From Thermodesulfovibrio aggregans (GTDB taxonomy: Bacteria; Nitrospirota; Thermodesulfovibrionia; Thermodesulfovibrionales; Thermodesulfovibrionaceae): a stretch of DNA of 64,000 nt. Below are positions 38,646 to 47,532 of the stretch, one piece after another; within the stretch, counting starts at the first letter, position 1; the number at the start of each line of letters is the position of its first letter. Location of the stretch: contig NZ_BCNO01000001.1 in NCBI RefSeq assembly GCF_001514535.1, positions 1,011,012 through 1,075,011 on the forward strand. The letters run 5' to 3'. The notes under the pieces were generated by a model that ran no database searches, had not been told where the DNA came from, and saw only the letters and a program-made list of their open reading frames with translations. Position numbers and translations under genes: made by a program.

Positions 38646-39922
38646 TCAGCTTTCCTCACTTTAAGAGTAAGTCCTATTACTTCTTCAACTATGATTTCTT
38701 CGTCCTTTTTTATTTCATGATCAGATATAGCCTGCCAAAGTTCTCCATGAACCATAACCATACCTCTTTGTCTATCAATATCAGTTTTTGCTATTCCTTT
38801 CATACCAATTAGTTCCTCCACTCCAGTAACTGGCTTTCTTTTATGAGCTTTGTAGGCAAGTCTCAATAAAATTCCAAAAAACATTGCTGTTACAGCAGTT
38901 ACAGGTATAATAACAGAAAGAGAAAGCTTAAATAATGGATTTGCTGTATCAAAAAGCATTATTGAACCAAGTATAAAACATATAACTCCTCCAAGTGTTA
39001 AAAGTCCATGAGATGTGAACTTTAGCTCAAGAATAAATAAGATAACACCAAGAAGAATTAGTCCTGCAGCAGCATAGTTTATTGGAAGTGTTTGAAGACT
39101 GTAAAAGGCAAGAATTAAAGAGATTGCACCAATTACACCTGGTAGTATAGCACCTGGATTACTGAGCTCAAATATTATGCCATAAATTCCAATCATCAAA
39201 AGAATGTAAGCAATGTTAGGGTCACTTATGAAGTTAAGAAGCCTTTCTCTAAAGTTCATCTCAATTTTGTTTATTTTTGCTGTTTTTGTATTTAAAGTAA
39301 CCTCTCCATAAATTGTTTTTACCTTCATTCCGTTTATCTCTTTTATGAGACTATCAAGATCATCAGCGATTAAATCAATTACTTTGAGTTTTAATGCTTC
39401 TGTTTCAGTGGATGAAATGCTTTTTCTTACAGCTTGCTCAGCCCATTCAATATTTCTTCCTCTTTGTTTAGCAATTGATTTAATGTAAGCAACTGCATCA
39501 TTTGTAACTTTTTCAGCCATTGTTTTATCCATTTTCTCTCCAATAGCTACAGGATGGGCAGCACCTATATTTGTCCCAGGAGCCATAGCAGCTATATGAG
39601 CAGCAAGTGTTATAAAAGCTCCAGCACTTGCAGCACGGGCTCCCTTTGGTGAAACATATACAATAATTGGTATTTGAGAATTAAGCATCTCTTTAACTAT
39701 ACTTCTCATTGATGTGTCAAGCCCACCTGGTGTGTCAAGTTGAATTATAACTGCTTCTGCCTTTGTTTCATGGGCTTTTTTTATTCCCTTAATTGTATAT
39801 TCAGCATGAGGTGGATTTATCACCCCGTTTACTGTAAGCACAATAATCTCTTTTGCATGTGCTGATGAAAAGAGTAAAAGTATTAATAAAGGAAAGATTG
39901 CATATTTTATCTTCTCTATCAT
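38642..39922 (-). CDS. nfeD: NfeD-type membrane serine protease (ClpP class)
   Basis: 426 residues. Signal peptide (about 1-23), a ClpP-like protease domain with QLDTPGGLDTSMR and ARAASAGAFI containing the nucleophile Ser, four or five transmembrane helices (about 235-350) and a C-terminal OB-fold (GMKGIAKTDI... MVHGELWQA). This is the long, complete NfeD type, often encoded beside a stomatin/SPFH protein, but no such gene is next to it here. It lies between aor and the epimerase in one unit. Confidence 0.92.
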   Translation of the reverse strand: MIEKIKYAIFPLLILLLFSSAHAKEIIVLTVNGVINPPHAEYTIKGIKKAHETKAEAVIIQLDTPGGLDTSMRSIVKEMLNSQIPIIVYVSPKGARAASAGAFITLAAHIAAMAPGTNIGAAHPVAIGEKMDKTMAEKVTNDAVAYIKSIAKQRGRNIEWAEQAVRKSISSTETEALKLKVIDLIADDLDSLIKEINGMKVKTIYGEVTLNTKTAKINKIEMNFRERLLNFISDPNIAYILLMIGIYGIIFELSNPGAILPGVIGAISLILAFYSLQTLPINYAAAGLILLGVILFILELKFTSHGLLTLGGVICFILGSIMLFDTANPLFKLSLSVIIPVTAVTAMFFGILLRLAYKAHKRKPVTGVEELIGMKGIAKTDIDRQRGMVMVHGELWQAISDHEIKKDEEIIVEEVIGLTLKVRKAE

Positions 39923-39928
39923 GAAAAA

Positions 39929-41683
39929 TTATAACAAACTTTTGATATTTTCTTTTAGTAATGTTATTGCCCTGTCTGAAAAATCTTTGTCAAGCAATCC
40001 ATTGCTTGAAGGAGTCTCAAATACTCTTTTTGGCAGAGTTAAATTTTCAATATCAAAACCAGAGTTGATTTTAAAACTGTATTTATTAGCATAGATTTTT
40101 TTACCGATTCTTAAAATTTCTTCTTCATTTAAATTAAATCCTGCAATTTTTAAACATTTAAGCACGATTTCTGGAGTATAAATCTCTCTTCCAAAAAAGC
40201 ATATTACAAGGCTAGACAAAATCTGTCTCCACTGTTCTTCATTGAGAATTTTTTCAACCAATTGTTCTGCAGTTACAGGCTTTATCATTGCCTCTTTGTC
40301 GATTGCATATCCAGCAGAATCAAGATGACTGTGCCTTGCACCAAATAAGTATCCAAGATGTGCTGCTAATCCTGTGTGATAACCTGGCATTTCGTTTTTA
40401 CCATAAGTTAAAGCAAAATCTTTTCCACCGTATTTTGAAGATACAAAATCAATTCCTTTGGCAACATCTTTGAAAAATTCTGCTTCACTGTAAACGATTT
40501 TTCTTACCAATTCAATGTAGGAGTCAACTTTTCCCCACTGTGGAATAATTCCTTCGGTTTGCTTTTCGTTTATTATTCCTTTTTCAAAAGCCTCTGTTAT
40601 CCATGCAAGAGTCACACCTGTTGATATAGCATCAACTCCCATATCTTCAACAATTTCAATTAATTTTAAGACATCTTCGCATTCAGTAATTCCTAACATT
40701 GAACCAAGCGCATATATAAGTTCATAGTCGTAAGATAGATAAACAGTTCTGTAAAAGTATGCTTCATCTTCATAGGGCTTTCTCAATGCAGCAAGGTGAA
40801 CACAGGCAACAGGGCAGTGAGCACAGGCGACTCTTCTTGCAAGATATCTCTGAGCAAAGTTTTCACCTGAGATGTTTTCAATTCCTCTGAGTTCGGTATC
40901 GAGGAGATTTTTTATTGGAATTCCTTTTGAAAAACTTAAGGGTAAAACATTTGCAGGTGTACCAAGTTCATGATATTTTTTCATCTTTTCAGATTCTGAA
41001 AGTTGACGGATGAGGTCCAAATAAAGATTTTTGTATTCTTTAAAATCTGTTACAGGCAGGTCTCTTTTACCAGTAATAAGCACAGCCTTAAGATTTTTGC
41101 TTCCAAATATAGCTCCAAGCCCAAGTCTTCCAAAATGTCTGTAGGTTTCAAGAGTTACACAGGCAAAGCTTATGAGGCGTTCACCTGCGGGTCCAATTCT
41201 CATTATGGTTCTTAGCCCGGCACCGGGTTCACGATTTCTAATTATTTTTCCTGCAGATTCTTCTAATCCCCAAAGTGTTGTTGCATCCCTGAAAAATACT
41301 TTATTGTCATGGATTGAAATATAGCACGGTCTTTCACTTCTTCCTTTGATAACTATTGCTCCATATCCTGCCATTCTGATAGCAATAGCACTTCTACCTC
41401 CTGCATGGGATTCACCAAGATTTCCCGTATGAGGCGATTTAAACATTGCTACAGTCTTGGATGCTATAGGGAAAAGTCCAGTTAACGGTCCTACCGCAAA
41501 GACAATCGGATTATCAGAAGAAAATGGATGTGTATCTGGAGAGCAGTTTTCATCAAGAAGTTTTATGGCGACTCCGCAACCACCAATATAATGTGTGAAA
41601 AGATCAGGTCTTTCCTCAATCCAGAATCTCTTTTTCGTTAAGTCAATATAAAGAACTCTTTTTAAAGGATCATCTTTAATCAT
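39929..41683 (-). CDS. Aldehyde:ferredoxin oxidoreductase (tungsten/molybdenum)
   Basis: 584 residues, typical length. The N-terminal domain has LYIDLTKKRFWIEE and NLGESHAGGRS; the cluster ligands are CAHCPVAC plus the distal CFFG; and MGVDAISTGVTLAW matches the pterin-binding DxxS-G motif. The enzyme oxidises aldehydes to acids with ferredoxin, or the reverse, in the cytoplasm. It overlaps a polyferredoxin gene by four bases (ATGA), its likely electron partner. Confidence 0.93.
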   Translation of the reverse strand: MIKDDPLKRVLYIDLTKKRFWIEERPDLFTHYIGGCGVAIKLLDENCSPDTHPFSSDNPIVFAVGPLTGLFPIASKTVAMFKSPHTGNLGESHAGGRSAIAIRMAGYGAIVIKGRSERPCYISIHDNKVFFRDATTLWGLEESAGKIIRNREPGAGLRTIMRIGPAGERLISFACVTLETYRHFGRLGLGAIFGSKNLKAVLITGKRDLPVTDFKEYKNLYLDLIRQLSESEKMKKYHELGTPANVLPLSFSKGIPIKNLLDTELRGIENISGENFAQRYLARRVACAHCPVACVHLAALRKPYEDEAYFYRTVYLSYDYELIYALGSMLGITECEDVLKLIEIVEDMGVDAISTGVTLAWITEAFEKGIINEKQTEGIIPQWGKVDSYIELVRKIVYSEAEFFKDVAKGIDFVSSKYGGKDFALTYGKNEMPGYHTGLAAHLGYLFGARHSHLDSAGYAIDKEAMIKPVTAEQLVEKILNEEQWRQILSSLVICFFGREIYTPEIVLKCLKIAGFNLNEEEILRIGKKIYANKYSFKINSGFDIENLTLPKRVFETPSSNGLLDKDFSDRAITLLKENIKSLL

Positions 41684-42072
41684 TTTCTTACAAACTCCAA
41701 AACTTTATAATGACAACTTTTTGCACATTCTCCACATTGAATGCATATGACAGGCTTGTTTTTCTCATTTTTCCAACCTATTGCATCAAGAATACAGGCT
41801 TTTACGCAGTATCCACATCCTGTGCATCTTTCTTCTTTCAGCAAAACACCACCACCTTTTCTAACTATTAATGCATCTTCAGGACAGGCACGGGCACAGG
41901 GTGGATCTTCACAACCACGACATACAAAAACTGAAAAACCTCTTGATATTCCTCCCTGAGATCTTACTTTTATACAGGATGATTCAAGTCCTGCAGATTG
42001 ATGTGCTCTGCTACAAGCAAACATGCAGATTAGACATCCAACACATTTTTCACTGTCTTTTACAAAAACGGG
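41680..42072 (-). CDS. Polyferredoxin with four [4Fe-4S] motifs, AOR partner
   Basis: 130 residues with CVGCLICMFACSRAH, CRGCEDPPCARACP, CTGCGYCVKACI and CIQCGECAKSCH, the layout of DmsB/CooF-type electron-transfer subunits. A longer frame starts at 42141, but its extra 23 residues are antisense to the divergent gene and not conserved in style, and the ATG at 42072 lies eight or nine bases after a -10 element. No signal peptide. Confidence 0.88.
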   Translation of the reverse strand, partial: PVFVKDSEKCVGCLICMFACSRAHQSAGLESSCIKVRSQGGISRGFSVFVCRGCEDPPCARACPEDALIVRKGGGVLLKEERCTGCGYCVKACILDAIGWKNEKNKPVICIQCGECAKSCHYKVLEFVRK

Positions 42073-42080
42073 CATAATGA

Positions 42081-42100
42081 AATTATAACATGTTATAATT
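42081..42100. promoter_or_regulatory. Symmetric divergent promoter in a perfect 20-base palindrome
   Basis: AATTATAACATGTTATAATT is a perfect palindrome. On each strand it contains TGTTATAAT, an extended -10 (TGn-TATAAT). The plus-strand copy (42091-42099) ends 12 bases before ATG 42112, the minus-strand copy (42090-42082) nine bases before ATG 42072. Transcripts in both directions would have almost no leader, and neither start has a ribosome binding site. Confidence 0.7.
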
Positions 42101-42111
42101 CCAAGTTGAGC

Positions 42112-44127
42112 ATGGAAAAAGAAATTTTCATATTTTTTCATAAAACTATTGCAAACAGTTTTTTAGATAATACAATGCTTTTTTTTACTCAGATAGGATG
42201 GATACTGTGGTTTCCAGTATTTCTTTACATGATATTTAGATACTTCAGGGAAAGGGACTACATAGAGATTGCCTCTTTAATTACAGCTATCACATTATGT
42301 GTATTTATTTCTGACTGGTTTTCTCTTGAAATTAAAAATATTGTTCAGAGAGTTCGTCCCTGCCATGTGGAGTATTTTAGAGGAGTCGTTGGATGCACAG
42401 CTTCTTATAGTTTTCCTTCAAATCATGCAGCAAATTCTCTGGCTGTGGCTACTGTTTTAATATTATTCGGTAAAAGAATATGGAAAACTAAGTTGGTTTT
42501 ACTCTATATTATTTCAGTAGCCCTGTTTATATGTTTATCAAGGCTTTATCTTGGAGTTCACTGGCTGACAGATGTGCTGGGTGGTGCTTTAATTGGATTA
42601 ATTATTGGGGTTGGAGTTTCTAAAGCCACGTTATCAGTGGTAAATATGAAAAGATTTTTTTACTTTTTTCTCGTAATTATAAGCCTTTTCAGAATTTATT
42701 TTATTCTTCATGGACCATTAGACCTTAGCCCTGATGAAGCCCATTACTGGGAGTGGTCAAGAAGACTTGACCTAAGTTATTACTCAAAGGGCCCTATGAT
42801 TGCCTATTTGATAGCTTTTTCTACTTATCTCTTTGGTGATAATCCTTTTGGAGTGAGAATTTTCGCAGTTGTTTGTTCCTTTTTGAGTAGCATTTTTCTA
42901 TACAAAATTGGCAAAAAACTTTTTGATGAAAAAACAGGATACATAAGCGGGATTCTTTTTCAGTTAATCCCTCTTTTTTCAACCTTCGGAGTTCTTTTTA
43001 CAATTGATAGTCCTTTTATTTTGTTCTGGATTGTTTCACTGTATTTTCTAATGATTGCAATAGAAAGGGGAAAAGTTTACTGGTTAATTCTTGGATTTTT
43101 CATTGGGCTTGGGCTTCTTACCAAGTATACGATGGCATTTTTCTTTGTCTGTATGCTTATCTATCTAATAAAGAGAGAAAATTCTCTAAGAACTGCTTTA
43201 ACAAATCCGTGGCTTTATGGATGCGTGATAGTTTCTTTAGTCGTATTTTCTCCAGTCATAATCTGGAATGCTCAGCATGAATGGGTTACACTTAAACACA
43301 CTGCAGGACAGGCTCATATTTATGATGGATTGAGAATTTCACTTAAATATTTTGCAGAATTTATTGGTAGTCAACTCATTGTCTTAACTCCTTTGATTTT
43401 TATTCTTGGTTTTTATTTAATAATTAAACCTTTGAAACTTCAGCTTGATGAAAAGAGATTTTTTAACACCCCCTGGTTTCTTATATCTTTCTCAATGCCC
43501 ATTTTTATTTTCTTTTTACTTAAAAGCATACAGGGAAAAGTTCAGGCAAACTGGGCAATGCCAGCCTATATTCCTTTTTTGATTGTTATTGCTTATGCTC
43601 TAACTCATAAGGTTTATAAAAAACTTATTATGTTAACAGTGTTGATGGCAATTATTTTTACAATTTTTAACTATGCTTTGCCCTATCTAAATCTTCCAGA
43701 AAAAGTTGATCCTTCTCAGAGGCTTAAAGGTTGGAAAGAACTTGGATTAAAGGTGTCAGATATAAAAAAAGAGCTTGAAAAAAGCGGAAAAGTGGTTATT
43801 TTCTCTGACAGATATCAGATTTCAAGCGAACTTGCTTTTTATACACAAGGTAATCCAATTGTTTACTGTATAAATCTTGGAAGAAGAATGAATCAATATG
43901 ATCTTTGGCAGTCAATAAATAGTGAACTTAATGGTAAAACAGTCCATGGAATTTATGTTGTTTATGGACAAAAAGATATGCCCGAGCTTTATGTTTCATC
44001 AGCATTTGAAAGCTGTAATTCAGAGCATTTTACAGTTTATAAAAAAAGAGTTAAAATTAGAGATTATACAATTTTTAGATGTTACAATTTTAAAGGCATG
44101 CAACTAAAATTACCAGAAAGTTACTAA
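42112..44127 (+). CDS. PAP2 phosphatase / ArnT-like glycosyltransferase fusion
   Basis: 671 residues. The first 175 or so form a PAP2 phosphatase: KNIVQRVRPC, SFPSNHAANSLA and RLYLGVHWLTDVLGG are the three signature motifs with intact catalytic His residues. The rest is a multi-span GT39/GT83-type glycosyltransferase beginning DLSPDEAHYWEWSRRLDLSYYSKGP, with the first-loop acidic pair and aromatic residues of ArnT-like enzymes. I chose ATG 42112; TTG 42106 is also in frame. The protein may hydrolyse a polyprenyl (pyro)phosphate and transfer a sugar from a polyprenyl carrier to an envelope lipid. GT2 and YbhN genes follow. Confidence 0.87.
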   Translation: MEKEIFIFFHKTIANSFLDNTMLFFTQIGWILWFPVFLYMIFRYFRERDYIEIASLITAITLCVFISDWFSLEIKNIVQRVRPCHVEYFRGVVGCTASYSFPSNHAANSLAVATVLILFGKRIWKTKLVLLYIISVALFICLSRLYLGVHWLTDVLGGALIGLIIGVGVSKATLSVVNMKRFFYFFLVIISLFRIYFILHGPLDLSPDEAHYWEWSRRLDLSYYSKGPMIAYLIAFSTYLFGDNPFGVRIFAVVCSFLSSIFLYKIGKKLFDEKTGYISGILFQLIPLFSTFGVLFTIDSPFILFWIVSLYFLMIAIERGKVYWLILGFFIGLGLLTKYTMAFFFVCMLIYLIKRENSLRTALTNPWLYGCVIVSLVVFSPVIIWNAQHEWVTLKHTAGQAHIYDGLRISLKYFAEFIGSQLIVLTPLIFILGFYLIIKPLKLQLDEKRFFNTPWFLISFSMPIFIFFLLKSIQGKVQANWAMPAYIPFLIVIAYALTHKVYKKLIMLTVLMAIIFTIFNYALPYLNLPEKVDPSQRLKGWKELGLKVSDIKKELEKSGKVVIFSDRYQISSELAFYTQGNPIVYCINLGRRMNQYDLWQSINSELNGKTVHGIYVVYGQKDMPELYVSSAFESCNSEHFTVYKKRVKIRDYTIFRCYNFKGMQLKLPESY

Positions 44128-44139
44128 GGAGGAGATAAC

Positions 44140-45084
44140 ATGGATCTCTCAGTAGTGATACCCCTTTATAATGAAGAAGAAAATATAAATGAACTTCATA
44201 AGAAACTAACAGAAACTTTAAGTAAACTATCAATCACCTATGAAATTATTTATATTGACGATGGAAGCACAGACAATACATTGAAATATCTTGAAGAGAT
44301 TCAAAAAAAGGACTCCCATGTTGTTGTTTTAAGTTTCAGAAGAAATTTCGGTCAGACCGCAGCCTTTGCAGCAGGATTTGATTTTACAAGAGGAGATGTT
44401 GTAATTACAATGGATGGAGACTTACAGAATGATCCAGCTGATATTCCAAAGTTTCTTGAAGCAATCAAGGATGCTGACTTGGTAAGTGGCTGGAGAAAAA
44501 AAAGAAAAGACCCCTTTTTATCAAGAAGACTTCCTTCAATTATAGCAAACTGGCTTATTGGAAAGGTTACAGGAGTAAGAATTCATGACTATGGATGTTC
44601 TTTAAAGGCTTACAGAAGAGAGGTTGTAAAAAATTTAAGGCTTTATGGAGAAATGCACAGATTCATTCCAGCCCTTGCAAGCTGGTATGGAGTGAAAATA
44701 AAAGAGATTGAAGTTCAACATCATCCAAGATACAGAGGAAAATCCAAATATGGAATAGGAAGAACAATTAAGGTGCTTTTGGACCTTGTCACTGTAAAAT
44801 TCTTACACAGTTTTTCAACAAAGCCAATTCAGTTCTTTGGTCCAATTGGAGTTTTATTTATGGTGCTTGGTGCTGCAATTGTTGGATATCTTGTTTTACT
44901 TAAAATCCTTTATGGAATCTCCATAGGTGGAAGACCTCTTCTTCTTGGTGGATTCTTTTCTGTTTTGATAGGACTTAATTTTATTGGCATGGGACTTCTT
45001 GGAGAGATGATAGTAAGAGTCTATCATGAAACTCAGAAAAAACCAATTTATATTTTAAAGAAAATTCTGGGACCGGGAGATTGA
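44140..45084 (+). CDS. Polyprenyl-phosphate glycosyltransferase (GT2, DPM1/ArnC-like)
   Basis: 314 residues: a GT2 catalytic domain (SVVIPLYNEEENI, YIDDGSTDNT, MDGDLQNDP with the DxD-type metal site) and two C-terminal transmembrane helices (about 230-285). Such enzymes attach a nucleotide-activated sugar to undecaprenyl phosphate. Located 12 bases after the ArnT-like gene with AAGGAGGA upstream, it likely supplies that enzyme's donor. Confidence 0.92.
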   Translation: MDLSVVIPLYNEEENINELHKKLTETLSKLSITYEIIYIDDGSTDNTLKYLEEIQKKDSHVVVLSFRRNFGQTAAFAAGFDFTRGDVVITMDGDLQNDPADIPKFLEAIKDADLVSGWRKKRKDPFLSRRLPSIIANWLIGKVTGVRIHDYGCSLKAYRREVVKNLRLYGEMHRFIPALASWYGVKIKEIEVQHHPRYRGKSKYGIGRTIKVLLDLVTVKFLHSFSTKPIQFFGPIGVLFMVLGAAIVGYLVLLKILYGISIGGRPLLLGGFFSVLIGLNFIGMGLLGEMIVRVYHETQKKPIYILKKILGPGD

Positions 45085-45968
45085 AAAAATACATAAAATT
45101 TTTCATCCGTTTTACAGTAACTGTTTTATTGATTTTATACCTTTTTAAGAAAATTGAAGTTAAACATGTTTTAAATCATCTTTTTCTGATAAATCCATTA
45201 ATTTTTTTGTCTGCTTCTCTTCTATACATTCTTTCATCATACATATCAACGCTGAGATGGAAAATTTTTTTATCAAATGAAGTAAAAGTATCAGAGCTTT
45301 TTTCTCTTTATCTGATCGGTTCATTTTTTAATAATGTTTTACCCGGAATCATAGGAGGAGATGTAGTAAAAATTTTCATGATAAAAGAAAAAGTTGGACT
45401 TAAAAAGGCTTTTGCCTCAGTTTTTATGGAAAGATATACAGGACTTTGTGCTTTATTATTAATTAGCTTTATATTTTTCTGTTTGTTCTATAAAAAGCTT
45501 CCACAGAATATTCTTATATGGAGTGTGCCAGCAGGTTTTTTGCTTTTTATATTAGGTACTATTTTTCTTTTATTGATTGGAAAAACTAAATTTTTTAGAG
45601 AATTTCATGATTATATTTTGACTTTTAATAAAAATCAGATATTGCAGGCGCTTTTTTACTCTTTCCTTGTTCAGTTTACTGTAATCCTCTCTGTTTATGT
45701 GATTTTTCTCGGAGTTGGGATTTCGGTTTCTTTTTTTGAAGTATGTATTTTCTTGCCGATTATTATACTTATTTCAATGCTTCCTATATCTCTATCAGGT
45801 ATTGGAGTGAGAGAATGGAGTTTTATTTTATTTTTTGGAAAATCCTTTGGTGATACTCCGATTGTAGCAGTCTCCTTTTTATGGTTTCTTTCTCAAGTTT
45901 TTGCTTCTTTTACTGGCGGAGTTGAGTATTTAAGATTTAAGAAGCCTTTGAATGTAAAGAAGGAATAG
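45081..45968 (+). CDS. YbhN/UPF0104-family membrane protein (flippase-like)
   Basis: 295 residues with about eight transmembrane segments and the family motifs RWKIFL, GSFFNNVLPGIIGGDVVK and ISLSGIGVREW. Members are annotated as lysyl-phosphatidylglycerol synthase transmembrane-like proteins and some act on lipid or polyprenyl carriers. TTG start overlapping the GT2 stop by four bases. Its last 39 bases overlap the convergent HDOD gene. Confidence 0.85.
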   Translation: MKKYIKFFIRFTVTVLLILYLFKKIEVKHVLNHLFLINPLIFLSASLLYILSSYISTLRWKIFLSNEVKVSELFSLYLIGSFFNNVLPGIIGGDVVKIFMIKEKVGLKKAFASVFMERYTGLCALLLISFIFFCLFYKKLPQNILIWSVPAGFLLFILGTIFLLLIGKTKFFREFHDYILTFNKNQILQALFYSFLVQFTVILSVYVIFLGVGISVSFFEVCIFLPIIILISMLPISLSGIGVREWSFILFFGKSFGDTPIVAVSFLWFLSQVFASFTGGVEYLRFKKPLNVKKE

Positions 45969-47489
45969 AAATCTTTTTAAATCCCTGAGATTATTTGGGA
46001 ATGGATCAGTTCGCAGCTTTTCTATGATTTCTGGCTGGGAGAGTTTGTCTTCAATTTTTAAATTGTATTTTTTAACAATCTCCCCGGCAATATAAAAAAC
46101 ATCCTCTCTTCTTTCTCTTAATGGAGGAATTCTTAAAAAAACAGGATTTAAAAGCTTAATAAGAGAGCTTGAGAACTCACCCTTAGCTGCTTTTATTCTG
46201 ATATCCTCTTTCCCAACAAGAATGAATTTTACATCGGGAAAATCAACTGGGTTTATATCTCCCACTCTATAAAACTTTCCTTTTTTGATAGCTTTTTCAA
46301 ATTTTTCCTGAAAACTTATTGGCATGCTGTCAAACTCTTTTATTACAAGAGTTCCTCCTTCTGCATTTTTTAATACACCTCTTTTTCCTTTTTTACCAAA
46401 GTATCCCTCTTTAATGCCAAAAAATTCCTCTTCCAATATTTCTTCTTCAATATCGCAAAAGATCATTACAAATGGTTTTTCTTTTCGAGGATTATTATCA
46501 TCTGTATAGAGAGCAGCAGCAAGAAGTCTTTTCCCTACAGCTCTTTCTCCATAGATGTAAATATTTTTGTCTTTACCATTTTCTTCAAATAATTTTTTGA
46601 TCATATTATGAAAAACAGGATTTTTTGTTTCAAACTGGAATTTCTTAAGCTGATAGAACGTCTCTGTAGAAAAAGGAATTTCTTCAATGACATTAAACTC
46701 CTGAGCAACAGATATGAATCTATCCATAGCAGTTTGAAGAATTTCAATTGAATCTGGCTCCTTTATGCGAAAATATTTTTTACTGAATTCAATAAACAAT
46801 TCACGATTGTCAACAACTGAAGGAAACATCAGCGCTTGAGCACCATAGGAAGAAAGATCTGCAAGCAATGCTAAATCATAAAAACTTTGAAGTGCAGAGC
46901 CTTTTGGAGGAGCAGCATTTTTTATATCCTTATTTCCTTCAAAAAATATTTTAATCAATAAGTTTACCACCTCTTTAAAGGGAGGACAGAGTATGTTTCT
47001 CCTAAGAGTATCTATATGATTTGTTCCAAAGACCTTCTCCTCAAGAAATACTCGGTCTTCTATTGGAAGTTTTATCAGAAAATGAATTATGCTTCTGTAT
47101 TTGGGGAACTCATTCATCATAAAAAGTAAGCCAAGACATGGTAAAAGTCCAGCAAAAAATGCTTCATCTCTGTGAATATGAGAAAATTTTTCTGATATTA
47201 AAGCTGAAATTTCACCACTCAGTACTCCATAGATCCATATATGTAAATCTTCACTTTCAAGGAATAGATCTCTTTGAATGATTAAATTTTCAATTTTATC
47301 TATTCCAAGATAGTTTACCATCTGGGAAAAGTTTGTTATTTCTACTTTTCCGCAGGGTTTATTAACTTCCTGAAAGATTAGATAGGCAATTATGGGATCG
47401 TATCTTATTAATTGAGAAACTCTTTGTCCGTCTTCTTTCAAAAGCTCTCTAAATCTTGAAATAGTATGCCTGAATACAGGAAAACTCAT
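45930..47489 (-). CDS. HDOD domain fused to a degenerate sigma54-type AAA domain
   Basis: 519 residues. The N-terminal 190 or so resemble an HDOD domain. The region from about residue 290 aligns by order with sigma54 activators but key residues are changed: Walker A is GERAVGKR (no Ser/Thr), Walker B is LVIKEFD (Asp replaced by Lys), and the GAFTGA loop is replaced by EGYFGKKGKRG. No helix-turn-helix follows the AAA lid (PFPNNLRDLKRFL). It is probably a non-hydrolysing regulator. I chose ATG 47489 because a TATAAT ends seven bases before it and the upstream frame is hydrophobic junk. Confidence 0.78.
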   Translation of the reverse strand: MSFPVFRHTISRFRELLKEDGQRVSQLIRYDPIIAYLIFQEVNKPCGKVEITNFSQMVNYLGIDKIENLIIQRDLFLESEDLHIWIYGVLSGEISALISEKFSHIHRDEAFFAGLLPCLGLLFMMNEFPKYRSIIHFLIKLPIEDRVFLEEKVFGTNHIDTLRRNILCPPFKEVVNLLIKIFFEGNKDIKNAAPPKGSALQSFYDLALLADLSSYGAQALMFPSVVDNRELFIEFSKKYFRIKEPDSIEILQTAMDRFISVAQEFNVIEEIPFSTETFYQLKKFQFETKNPVFHNMIKKLFEENGKDKNIYIYGERAVGKRLLAAALYTDDNNPRKEKPFVMIFCDIEEEILEEEFFGIKEGYFGKKGKRGVLKNAEGGTLVIKEFDSMPISFQEKFEKAIKKGKFYRVGDINPVDFPDVKFILVGKEDIRIKAAKGEFSSSLIKLLNPVFLRIPPLRERREDVFYIAGEIVKKYNLKIEDKLSQPEIIEKLRTDPFPNNLRDLKRFLFLLYIQRLLKS

Positions 47490-47496
47490 AAAATCT

Positions 47497-47504
47497 ATTA
47501 TAAT
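47497..47504. promoter_or_regulatory. Overlapping divergent -10 elements (HDOD gene and mnmG)
   Basis: ATTATAAT carries TATAAT on the plus strand (47499-47504, 28 bases before the mnmG ATG) and on the minus strand (47502-47497, seven bases before the HDOD gene ATG). The minus transcript would be leaderless. Confidence 0.55.
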
Positions 47505-47532
47505 AAAAAAGCATAGAAAATAAAAGAAAAAA

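Noticed and set aside
42073-42141. N-terminal extension of the polyferredoxin
   Set aside because: It would cover the divergent promoter and is antisense to the PAP2 fusion gene; the shorter start suits the ferredoxin fold.
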